This document shows positions 37,106 through 44,919 of a DNA stretch of 64,000 nucleotides, one piece after another; positions within the stretch are counted from its first letter, which is position 1; every line of letters begins with the position of its first letter. The notes beneath the pieces are model-generated. The model worked only from the letters and a program-made list of their open reading frames with translations. It ran no database searches and was not told the origin of the DNA. The stretch is from Mycobacteroides chelonae. Its GTDB lineage: Bacteria; Actinomycetota; Actinomycetes; Mycobacteriales; Mycobacteriaceae. A program made the translations under genes and the position numbers. The stretch spans positions 434,001 to 498,000 of the forward strand of contig JACHLF010000002.1 in the NCBI GenBank assembly GCA_014204435.1. Direction: 5' to 3'.

Positions 37106-37776
37106 CGGCTGTCCTCCCGAATCCGCTCCAACATCGCTGCGGTGAGATCGGCGGGCGCAGCGGCGCCGTCGAGCTTGATCCATGCGAATTCGTCTGCGAG
37201 TGTGTCGAGCGCGGCGTGGCTGTGTTGTTGGAACACCAAAAACTTGTCTTCGTCCCCATAGCCACTCTCGTAGTCGCTGCGTTGCCTCTTGCGGGCTAGA
37301 GCGTCCAGTGGCGATATCGTCAGATAGAAGGTGAGGTCAGGTTCGGGGAATCCTGCGGCAAGTCGACGCAGTATGAGCGGGTCACCGCCGTGAGCAACTT
37401 CGGTTGCGAAGTACTTGTACCAGTATGCATTCAAGAGAATCGTGTTCGCGTCGCGCTTGCCGGCGAGCTCGAGTGCCAAATGCAGTGCGTGGAAAAGAAA
37501 ATGTGCGCGCGACACTGGGCTTAGTAGTTTGAGATATCCGTAGATATCGGCAGATCGGAAGGGAAGTTTCGACGCTACGGATGCGTCAAGGAATGCGTCC
37601 CAGATGGTCACCGGCGCGACGGCGTGGCCTTGTGCCTGGAGTGAAGCCGCAAGACGGGCTATTTGTGTCGTCTTTCCCGATCCGTCGCCGCCGGCGATGC
37701 AGATTAGGCGCTTTGGTACGGTCAGTGTGATCTCCCCACTACTGCAACGGTTTCTACTAAGCTGGGCTGCCCGCAC
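37102..37776 (-). CDS. Thymidylate-kinase-fold kinase 1
   Basis: A 224-residue P-loop kinase with GGDGSGKTTQ (about 28-37) and a C-terminal region with the lid RKRQRSDYE. The DRY motif of true thymidylate kinases is replaced by LLNAYWYKYF, so nucleotide specificity has probably changed. The assigned start is GTG 37776, giving a 20-base overlap with the preceding gene; no better start lies before the P-loop. It probably phosphorylates a pathway intermediate or a phosphorylated one. Confidence 0.72.
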   Translation of the reverse strand: MRAAQLSRNRCSSGEITLTVPKRLICIAGGDGSGKTTQIARLAASLQAQGHAVAPVTIWDAFLDASVASKLPFRSADIYGYLKLLSPVSRAHFLFHALHLALELAGKRDANTILLNAYWYKYFATEVAHGGDPLILRRLAAGFPEPDLTFYLTISPLDALARKRQRSDYESGYGDEDKFLVFQQHSHAALDTLADEFAWIKLDGAAAPADLTAAMLERIREDSR

Positions 37777-40204
37777 TACTTTGTGCGGCTGCGATGGGCG
37801 CGGAGCCGTGTGTTTCTAGACAGGTGATTTCGCCGGTGCTGCCGTTAATGCGGATCCGCTGCCCGGACCGGATCGCTTCGGTGGCGCCCGAGACATTCAG
37901 CACGGCGGGAATGCCGTATTCGCGCCCGATTACGGCGGCGTGCGACAGCATGCCCCCGACCTCGGTCACCACGCCGATGATGAGGCCCAGCGCTGGGGTC
38001 CACCCGGGATCGGTGAAGCGAGTGACCAAAATATCGCCGGTTCGTAGCTCTCCGATGTCGGACAGAGAGGCGATCACTCGCGCTGTGCCTTCGGCGATAC
38101 CGGGGCTGCAGCCTAACCCCGCCAATTCGCCGGAAGCAGATGAGATTGGAGCAGCGCCGCCGCCGAGCTCATGTGGCGGTGTCAGATCGCGGTAGCCCTC
38201 GTACATGGCCCGACGGAAGGCGATGTTCCGCGTGAGAGTGCCAGATCCGCGCCGGCTTTGGGCGAGGTCTGCGAGCTCGTGAACAGACAGCATGAACACA
38301 TCACACGGATCGGCAAGATGGCCATCGCGTGCCAACCGCAACCCGGCCTCCACGACATAGGCACGCACAATCGCGTAAGCCTGAGATGAAAACTCACGCA
38401 TGCGTTCGCGAGCGACTAGGTAGCTGCGGGCGCGATGGACATGCTTGTTGAGTGCCCGTTCGAACCGAATGCGTATCAACGGGTTTGAACGGACCCGGCA
38501 GCGCACCGAAGCGAATTCCGCTTCGAATCTTTTCCGCTGGTTTGCCAGCGATACGGCGGGGTCTGTAGGCGGGTTGTCGTTCTCGATCATGGACTCGACC
38601 ATCCTGCGGACCCGTATCGGTTCCTCCGACCAACGCGGGCAGGTGAGATCAAGTTCGGCATCGGCATGGAAGCCGTGTTCGCCCAGAAAGTCCGCGAGCG
38701 CGTCATGCCAGTTATCGCCTGCGAACCCGTCGCGGATAGCCGTCCGATACAGGTTGACGATGCCATCCTGTATCGCCATATGGCTCACTTCTGCTAAGCC
38801 GCCTATGAGGTCGACCACTGCGGTATTGCCGCGAGTGGCGCTGTCGATTTTGTCCACTAGTGTCGTGAAATCGCCTTGAACACTGGAATTGTGATAGATG
38901 GTGGCGAAGTAGGCCCGTTCAGTGTTCGCATGGAACGTCAGTAGGCAGTCCACGAGATCAACTACGAACTCGTGGTCATTGGTGTCGGTGAGCCGCGCAG
39001 CGCGGTTACGCCATGCCTGGTACTTGGCCGGCCAAGCTGCTGTGAATCTTTCCACCTCACTGAGATGCCTATGTACGGTTCTCTGAAGTGCCAGCGCGGT
39101 AGGAAGCGCGCGCGCGATCGTCGATGGTCTTATCGGTGTATGGAGCGGTCCTGCATCGCCGTAGTCGGCCGACACGCCCAATCCGTAGTCGAAGACCCGC
39201 TCGTTGTACCCAGGAATCTTGCGATAGCACTGCTTGACTGCGCTCACGTTCCAGTATGGGCGACCGTAAAACATCGCCATCCAATCACGGACTTCGCCGT
39301 CGTCCAGTAATTTCAGTGAGTTCCAGAATCGCTGCATCGAAGGCTGGAAAGCGTTGTCGTATAGGGAGAACATCAGCGGTGTGCATACCCGGGCTGACAC
39401 GCCGCCGTCGCGCAGATCGGCGTCGGAGAACTGTTCGATGTCAGTGCGCCAGATGACTGTCGTGATCGCACGCGACTGTAGGAGCCATAGCTTTCCTGAG
39501 GTGTCGATCGCCCATTCAATGTCCTGTGGCCGATGCCTAAACGCCTGTATTTGCAACATCAGTCGAGCGATCTCCGCCGCTTCGGCTCCGCTCAGTTCGG
39601 GAGCCTCAGGCCCGTCAACGCGTTGTGTCACTGTACCGTCATCGAGTCTGACAGTCAGCCTCGTAGGGGTGACTCTTCCGGATACCAGCGGCTCGCCGAG
39701 ACCACGGCAGCATTCGATCAACCCGCGGTCCTCTATCCCCGAGACCGGGTCGATTGTGAAGCCAACACCGGCGGTTCTGGCGTCGACGAGACTTTGGACG
39801 AGGACTGCGACAGTTGCCCTCCGTGGGTCGAGGCCTCTGTCAGACAAATAGGCATGAACTCGTTTACTGTCAATAGAATTGCGGCAGTCGGTGATTCGGC
39901 TTCTCAAGCATGCGATATCCGTCACGTCTAGATACGACTCGTATTGCCCTGCGAAACTTGCGTCGTCGAGGTCTTCGAATACCCCGCTCGACCTGACAGC
40001 TACGGGGAAACCACCCAGCGCGTCAACCCACTGCGCGAGGTCGGCATCTTCGAGACGTTCCAGGGAGGTGTCCGCTGGGATGACGAAACCGGCTGGCACA
40101 TCGAACCCGTGGACCGCCAGTTCGTGCAAAGTGGCAGCCTTGCCTCCCGCGACGTTGGTGCGGAAATCGCCAGAGCCAAGAAACATTGGCGTTTTAGTAG
40201 TCAT
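37757..40204 (-). CDS. PEP-synthase-like phosphotransferase/condensing enzyme 2 (RPH/PigC type)
   Basis: An 815-residue relative of the enzyme at 30426-33005. The ATP-binding domain has GGKAATLHEL, VRSSGVFED, SFAGQYESY and DIEWAIDTSG. The C-terminal swivel domain has MLSHAAVIGREYG with the phospho-acceptor His near 755. The middle regions of the two proteins differ strongly, so they probably act on different substrates or at different steps. Both keep all visible catalytic residues. It follows the aminotransferase-reductase gene with an 11-base overlap, consistent with acting on its amine product. Confidence 0.82.
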   Translation of the reverse strand: MTTKTPMFLGSGDFRTNVAGGKAATLHELAVHGFDVPAGFVIPADTSLERLEDADLAQWVDALGGFPVAVRSSGVFEDLDDASFAGQYESYLDVTDIACLRSRITDCRNSIDSKRVHAYLSDRGLDPRRATVAVLVQSLVDARTAGVGFTIDPVSGIEDRGLIECCRGLGEPLVSGRVTPTRLTVRLDDGTVTQRVDGPEAPELSGAEAAEIARLMLQIQAFRHRPQDIEWAIDTSGKLWLLQSRAITTVIWRTDIEQFSDADLRDGGVSARVCTPLMFSLYDNAFQPSMQRFWNSLKLLDDGEVRDWMAMFYGRPYWNVSAVKQCYRKIPGYNERVFDYGLGVSADYGDAGPLHTPIRPSTIARALPTALALQRTVHRHLSEVERFTAAWPAKYQAWRNRAARLTDTNDHEFVVDLVDCLLTFHANTERAYFATIYHNSSVQGDFTTLVDKIDSATRGNTAVVDLIGGLAEVSHMAIQDGIVNLYRTAIRDGFAGDNWHDALADFLGEHGFHADAELDLTCPRWSEEPIRVRRMVESMIENDNPPTDPAVSLANQRKRFEAEFASVRCRVRSNPLIRIRFERALNKHVHRARSYLVARERMREFSSQAYAIVRAYVVEAGLRLARDGHLADPCDVFMLSVHELADLAQSRRGSGTLTRNIAFRRAMYEGYRDLTPPHELGGGAAPISSASGELAGLGCSPGIAEGTARVIASLSDIGELRTGDILVTRFTDPGWTPALGLIIGVVTEVGGMLSHAAVIGREYGIPAVLNVSGATEAIRSGQRIRINGSTGEITCLETHGSAPIAAAQSSAGSPA

Positions 40205-42893
40205 GAGACTCCTGAAGGGTAGGGATTGATGCCTTCAGTCCGTGACGGGCGGCGAGCGCGCGTGCGGCCTGCACCCCGGCTACCGTGAGCGCGCCGAACG
40301 ATGGGCTCGGAGTGGCTGGCTCGAAGCCAAGCAAGATGGTCTCTGCCATGCAGGCATAAACCGTACCCGCGGGCAGCCCCGTTCCGGGGAATTCAGGAGT
40401 TTGGCCGTCGGGCAGCAGTATCCGGCCACCTGAGATAAGTGTGACGTTCGGCAGATCGCCCACGCTCGGGTCGACATCGCCGGGTACGGCCAGATCACAG
40501 ATGACTACCGGTCGGTCCGACGCCACGTCGGAGGCAGTGATGATCGGAACCGCAGAGTTGCTCGCAGTGACAATCATGCGACACTCTCGCAGCGCCACTG
40601 CGTCCTCGCTGACGTGCACGGCGCCGTCTAGGCGGGAAGCGACGCGCTGCAGCCGTGACTTCGTGCCGGCCCTTCCGACAAGTGTGATCGAATTGCTATG
40701 GGGAGCAAGTAGTTCAGCCATGACAGCACCGATGTTTCCGATTGCGCCGACCACCCCTACCGCCCGGTCGTCCGGGGGCAAATTCGACAAGTGTGAGCGC
40801 AGTAGCTCGTACGCACACGCGGCAGTCAGTGAGTTACCCGAAGTCACCCGAACCGAATCCTCGATGACATCCCGCGCCGCGCCGGTGACGATCGAGGTGT
40901 AGCCGCCGAGTCCGACGACCGAGGCTCCGATCTTGATCGCGTACTCCACAGCATCGAGTACCAGATTGCGAAGCCACGCGCCGTGTCCTGAACGTTGGCA
41001 TTCAACGGCCTGTGATGCTGTGATGGGCACGCCGATCACGCATACTTCGACGGAGCTTCCGTCCACAGAATCCACTAATTCCCTGGTGATTTTGAATGGT
41101 TCGAGTATCCCGCGAGTGCGGTCAAACAGCGCGGCGCATTGTGTATCGGTCCAGGATGCGAGCTCCGGCGCATGTTCACGGAGATCGCCGGGCTCTCTCA
41201 GATTGGCAAGGAAGGCCACACGCGGGGGTTTCCCCCAAACCGGTGTGCTGCGGCCGTTGAGTTGCCGGGGACGAGAGATCGCCTGCGGCGGAACCCAGTC
41301 GATGTTTGACGGCTCTGTTAGATGCGTGAGCAGCACGTCGAATTCGCCGCGTTGGATTAGAGCGGCCATCGCATCGAGCGCCGTTCCGGTCTTTTCGATT
41401 TCGGTGGGTTGGATGTACGCAGATGGCTGGATACGTAATGTCATCGGCGCCGATAGCGTCGGCATAACTCGGATGCGATGGACATGCAGAAGATATCCGG
41501 CAACGACATAGCCGAAGAATTCGGGCCGGACGAACTCGGCGAGAACGCGTGAAATACCCTGTGGAGGGCTTAGTTCTATACCGATGAGCAATCCGCGACC
41601 ACGGACATCTGCGATGACGCTGGGCCACCGAGTGGCAATCTGTTTGAGCCGTTCGATCAGCAATTCCCCCGCGTCGATTACCTGCGACTGGGCAGACTCG
41701 AGAAGATCCAGCGATGCCTGGGCGACAGTTGCAGAGAAGTCGTCGTCAGAGAATGTCGATGTGTGGTACCTGCCGAAATCACTTATGTAATGGGTTGATT
41801 CGACGAGCATCGCCGAAATCTTCGCAAGGCTGCCCCCGAGCGACTTCGATAGCAGATAGTAGTCAGCTCGCACTCCAGAGGGCTCCGACGCCAGAAATGT
41901 TCCGGTGCGGCCCATCCCGCATTGAATCTCGTCGAAAACAAGCGCCGCGTGATGCCGGTTGGCCATGTCCCGCAGCGCCTGCAGAGTGGCGTTCGGCACC
42001 TCGTGAACGCCACCTTCCCCTTGAATCGGCTCAGCGAAGCAAGCGGCGACAGTAGATACGTGTTCCCAGGTTGCACGCGGCACGCCCGAAGAATCAAATG
42101 TAATGAGGCAGAACGGCACCCGCTCAGAATCGAACGCATCCACGATGGCCTCGGGATCCCAGGTGTCGAGCCGGATACGTCGTGGCCCAGGCGCCGCTAA
42201 GTCAGTTGAGATGCTTGTGCGGTCCGTTAGGGCGGCCGCCGCAGCGGTGTTCCCGTGGAAGGCTCCGGCGAGGGAGACGAAGGCGGGTTGTCGCCGGGAC
42301 ATCGCAGTGAGGACGGCGGCCGATTCGGTGAGTAGGTCGGAGATAGACCGAACACTGCCGCCGATGTCGATGCCGACACTGTCTACTCCGTCTCGCCGGG
42401 CACGGCGCAGCTCACGCTCGACACTGTCGTGCAGTGCCGCGAGTCGCCGCGCTCGGGCTACCGTCGCGTGCTTGACTGCCGCTTCGACGGCATCGGCCCC
42501 ACTCGAACCCAGGGTGACAACGTATTCCGCGCCGGTGGATTCGCCCACTTGCGCGGACAGTCGGGCGGCAAGGCTGCCGGCGACAGCGCGCACGCTGGCT
42601 TGTGCGCTGAACGGTGACTGCTGGCGTAAGCACCGCTCGGCGACTTCGATGAGATGTGGATGGTTGTGGCCGAACAGCCCGCTGCCGTGCCCTCCAACGA
42701 GGTCGAGAACCTCGCCGTCGCTGGCAGGGTGTGTGTCGAAGACCAGGGTATCGCGGTTGGCGGCGCGGTAGACGACGTCCAGGTTCAGCGCATGCAACAG
42801 TCGCGCTTGCTCGGGTCTGGCGTGACGCGCGAATGCGTTCTCAAGACGAATACTCGCTTTTGGGCGTGCGCCAGTTGTATTTGTATAACTCAT
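40194..42893 (-). CDS. Class III aminotransferase fused to an acyl-thioester reductase (PigE/TamH-like, reversed order)
   Basis: An 899-residue fusion. Residues about 40-510 are a class III PLP aminotransferase with GHNHP (75-79), FHGNT (212-216), AEPIQGEGG, VFDEIQCGMGRTG and Schiff-base Lys K350 (LLSKSLGG). Residues about 556-890 resemble cyanobacterial acyl-ACP reductase and the reductase part of PigE: GLGGYTSIV (661-669), VTSGNSLT (683-690), nucleotide loop GAIGNIG (716-722) and YACMAETILL with the probable nucleophile C848. Together they would convert acyl-ACP to aldehyde and then amine. PigE has the reductase first; here it is last. The gene overlaps the ACP2 gene by ATGA. Confidence 0.8.
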   Translation of the reverse strand: MSYTNTTGARPKASIRLENAFARHARPEQARLLHALNLDVVYRAANRDTLVFDTHPASDGEVLDLVGGHGSGLFGHNHPHLIEVAERCLRQQSPFSAQASVRAVAGSLAARLSAQVGESTGAEYVVTLGSSGADAVEAAVKHATVARARRLAALHDSVERELRRARRDGVDSVGIDIGGSVRSISDLLTESAAVLTAMSRRQPAFVSLAGAFHGNTAAAAALTDRTSISTDLAAPGPRRIRLDTWDPEAIVDAFDSERVPFCLITFDSSGVPRATWEHVSTVAACFAEPIQGEGGVHEVPNATLQALRDMANRHHAALVFDEIQCGMGRTGTFLASEPSGVRADYYLLSKSLGGSLAKISAMLVESTHYISDFGRYHTSTFSDDDFSATVAQASLDLLESAQSQVIDAGELLIERLKQIATRWPSVIADVRGRGLLIGIELSPPQGISRVLAEFVRPEFFGYVVAGYLLHVHRIRVMPTLSAPMTLRIQPSAYIQPTEIEKTGTALDAMAALIQRGEFDVLLTHLTEPSNIDWVPPQAISRPRQLNGRSTPVWGKPPRVAFLANLREPGDLREHAPELASWTDTQCAALFDRTRGILEPFKITRELVDSVDGSSVEVCVIGVPITASQAVECQRSGHGAWLRNLVLDAVEYAIKIGASVVGLGGYTSIVTGAARDVIEDSVRVTSGNSLTAACAYELLRSHLSNLPPDDRAVGVVGAIGNIGAVMAELLAPHSNSITLVGRAGTKSRLQRVASRLDGAVHVSEDAVALRECRMIVTASNSAVPIITASDVASDRPVVICDLAVPGDVDPSVGDLPNVTLISGGRILLPDGQTPEFPGTGLPAGTVYACMAETILLGFEPATPSPSFGALTVAGVQAARALAARHGLKASIPTLQESHDY

Positions 42894-43345
42894 AGAATCC
42901 GTTGATTACGTACGAGTTCGGCGATGACATGGTCGGCGATATCATCCACAGTGATCAAATGTGTAGTTTGCTCATCAGATATTCCGATATGAAACGTGTC
43001 CTCAAGTTCCACCACAAGCTCTGTGGCGCGAATTGAGTCTAGCCCGTAATCGACAAGGGGTCGTGCGGTGTCGATTTGTGTTGCTTGTAGAACCTTTCGA
43101 ACTATTTCGAGTGCTGTGACTCGCACATAAATCGCTGGTAAACGCGAGTTTTTTGGACAGATCGGCCTGGTAGATGACCTATGGCGATCCTGTATTCCGT
43201 CAGGTTTGTGCTCTGCCTGTGCCGGCGTCGTTTGCTTTTCAAATTGCTGTACGTCGTGCTCGTGAAAATCGATCGAGTCTATTCGCTGACTGTTTTTCTC
43301 GTTCAGTCTGCCTAAATCTGCGAGCCCACTTGTATTGCTATTCAT
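42890..43345 (-). CDS. Acyl carrier protein 2 with long N-terminal extension
   Basis: A 151-residue protein whose C-terminal 75 residues are an ACP domain, with phosphopantetheine Ser S104 in YGLDSIRATEL. The first 70 residues are polar, low in hydrophobics and unrecognised. ATG 43345 is chosen because GAGGGAGAGA precedes it; an in-frame GTG at 43555 exists, but that stretch looks non-coding. It is the first gene of the operon and overlaps the aminotransferase-reductase gene by ATGA, so it is the likely carrier for the reductive step. Confidence 0.8.
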   Translation of the reverse strand: MNSNTSGLADLGRLNEKNSQRIDSIDFHEHDVQQFEKQTTPAQAEHKPDGIQDRHRSSTRPICPKNSRLPAIYVRVTALEIVRKVLQATQIDTARPLVDYGLDSIRATELVVELEDTFHIGISDEQTTHLITVDDIADHVIAELVRNQRIL

Positions 43346-43443
43346 TCTCTCCCTCGGTACGTCGGCGACCCTTCCTACTGAGCGGATATGAAGCTGGCCT
43401 TGAGTATTCACAACATCAGTAATCGCCGTCTCTGCACGGAGGA

Positions 43444-43463
43444 GAGAAAACGTCAGTGTTTTC
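43444..43463. promoter_or_regulatory. Candidate operator upstream of the operon
   Basis: AGAAAAC and GTTTTCT are perfect inverted arms around GTCAGT, about 100 bases before the first gene of the operon. It is the clearest dyad in the 43346-43660 interval, which otherwise holds no gene and must contain the operon promoter. Confidence 0.45.
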
Positions 43464-43659
43464 TTGGTTCCCGTAACAACGTCAGGAGACGGGGTAGGTG
43501 ACATCAACGTGACCCCGCTGTTCGCTGAGGAAAGAGTCCGGAACGTGGTCTGCAAGGCACCGGTGGCCGAGGTGCTGCGGTTACAGCGCCGCGAGGTCGT
43601 CCTCGCTTCCGGTAGCTGTCACTCTTAGCTTCATGGGAGACAGCTCTCTAGCCGCCTAC

Positions 43660-44100
43660 GCGCACACCACCCTGGGGTACTCCCGCAACCTGATGCTGTC
43701 CGTCGGTGTCCGGACCGCGCCACTGGTAGTACGCATGCTTGGAGAACCCCAACACCCGACAGGTCACTGCGACCGACACCCTATTCGGGCACCGGCCGCA
43801 GCCAATTCGTGGACCAGCGGGAACACATTTTTGGGGACGCCGACCCCAACTTGATGTTGGCTTGGGACAAATACGCTGCCGCCCGCCGCAACACCTCGTT
43901 CTCCTGCTCTAACAGCCGGTTGCGGCGGCGAACCCCGTCTTCGATGTCAGAGCGTTCACCCCCAGTTGTGCACCGTGGGCTTCACCGACCCCGAAATCCG
44001 CGGCGATCAGGGTCAACCGCTCATCACCTTGACGGGCGATCCGCACAACATCGTTGGTGAGCGGCTTTGGGGCGGATTGCCTTGCGCTTGCTTTACCCAC
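43660..44100 (-). pseudogene. IS3-family transposase remnant (OrfA end and OrfB start), multiply frameshifted
   Basis: Reading leftward, one frame gives KPLTNDVVRIARQGDERLTLIAADFG. A second gives RRRNRLLEQENEVLRRAAAYLSQANIK, the leucine-zipper end of OrfA, running into FPLVHELAAAGA. A third gives VAVTCRVLGFSKHAYYQW, the start of OrfB. These pieces are normally continuous in actinobacterial IS3 elements; here they are split by small deletions and frameshifts. The DDE catalytic part is gone. It lies between the operon promoter and the right-hand island genes. Confidence 0.8.
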
Positions 44101-44584
44101 TGCGACGAAGACCCGAAGCGTAGTACCCGCTGCGGAGAAGGAGTGCCGTCGGTTCCCCCAACATGACGGTGACTAAGAAGATCATCGCGCGTCGGAACTC
44201 CTCCCCATGCCATCGTGTTCCGCTCGACGTGGCAGGAAGTCCTTCGCTTACCGACAGGTGGTGGGCCAGTTCATGCAACACGGTGCTCTCGCGACCGTAA
44301 GTCCTGTCTTTCATGGGAATCGCCACCGTCGCGGTTGAAGGCTCGTAGTGAGCCCTACTTTGTCCGCGTCGTTCTCTTACGCAGACTGGACCGGCGTTCG
44401 GGTACTGCTCGCGGACTGAGTCCGACGCCAGCACCCCGTCTACGTACCTCTGTACGGACGGTATGTCGGCGAATCGCTTCTGCATGGGAACGTTGATGAG
44501 GGAACCGTGGAAGTTCACGATTCCGCCTCTGTCGATGACCGCGGACCACTGGTCTTCTGCCGCGTAAACCGCTGACGCGCTCAC
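44093..44584 (-). CDS. TIGR04338-family putative metallohydrolase
   Basis: A 163-residue protein starting at GTG 44584. It has the family's N-terminal VYAAEDQW, SVQRYVDGVL and a zinc site H104-E105-L-A-H108-H109. It is complete but divergent from the broken copy at 18336-18506, and it points the opposite way. Function is unknown; the HExxH motif suggests a zinc hydrolase. It overlaps the preceding small gene by GTGA. It probably came with the island or an older element at its right end. Confidence 0.75.
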   Translation of the reverse strand: MSASAVYAAEDQWSAVIDRGGIVNFHGSLINVPMQKRFADIPSVQRYVDGVLASDSVREQYPNAGPVCVRERRGQSRAHYEPSTATVAIPMKDRTYGRESTVLHELAHHLSVSEGLPATSSGTRWHGEEFRRAMIFLVTVMLGEPTALLLRSGYYASGLRRSG

Positions 44585-44919
44585 TTGCGGCGCCTATTGC
44601 CGAGCGAAGAGACCTTGCAGGGGGACGGTGGCGACTCAAGGTTTTTGAGTGCATCCTTGGAGATGATGGCGCCTTCCCCATGGGTGGCACGTTTCTGAAG
44701 GTCTTGGTATTTCTCCTTGAGGTCAACATGTCTGTGCGTGAGTGCCGGCCGGGTTACGGTTGCTTCTCTGCGAAGGGTGTCGATGACCAGCCTGTCGGTG
44801 ACTGTTACAACGCGAGGTTTCTCAGTGATGAGGAGCCGATGCATAGCAGCGACGTTTTTCTTCCGCTCTGCGTCGATTTCTTCCGCGACCGAGGGGATGC
44901 TGTCACGATGATGTGTCAT
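44581..44919 (-). CDS. Hypothetical 112-residue protein
   Basis: A small, charged, mostly helical protein with no motif I recognise; the C terminus is basic (LGNRRRK). The ATG at 44919 overlaps the end of the chimeric O-methyltransferase frame by 17 bases, and its stop overlaps the TIGR04338 gene by 4. The tight spacing suggests that integrase tail, this gene and the metallohydrolase were once one small mobile-element operon. Confidence 0.55.
   Translation of the reverse strand: MTHHRDSIPSVAEEIDAERKKNVAAMHRLLITEKPRVVTVTDRLVIDTLRREATVTRPALTHRHVDLKEKYQDLQKRATHGEGAIISKDALKNLESPPSPCKVSSLGNRRRK

Noticed and set aside
36263..37776. Housekeeping thymidylate kinase (tmk)
   Set aside because: The DRY motif and typical length are not kept, and both genes are embedded in a biosynthetic operon.
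30426..40204. Calling the PEP-synthase-like proteins gluconeogenic PpsA or PPDK
   Set aside because: The C-terminal PEP/pyruvate-binding barrel is absent and the His swivel domain is last; length and layout fit RPH/PigC instead.
20436..43345. Reading the operon as a complete prodiginine or tambjamine cluster
   Set aside because: PigE-, PigC- and oxoamine-synthase-like genes are present, but no prolyl-AMP ligase, prolyl-PCP oxidase or ketosynthase for the bipyrrole is seen.
43346..43555. Extending ACP2 upstream to GTG 43555
   Set aside because: The stretch lacks ACP-like or other protein features and contains a perfect dyad likely to be regulatory; ATG 43345 has a strong ribosome-binding site.
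18507..44100. One IS3 element split by insertion of the operon
   Set aside because: The two fragments point in opposite directions and belong to different subgroups, so they cannot be the halves of one interrupted element.
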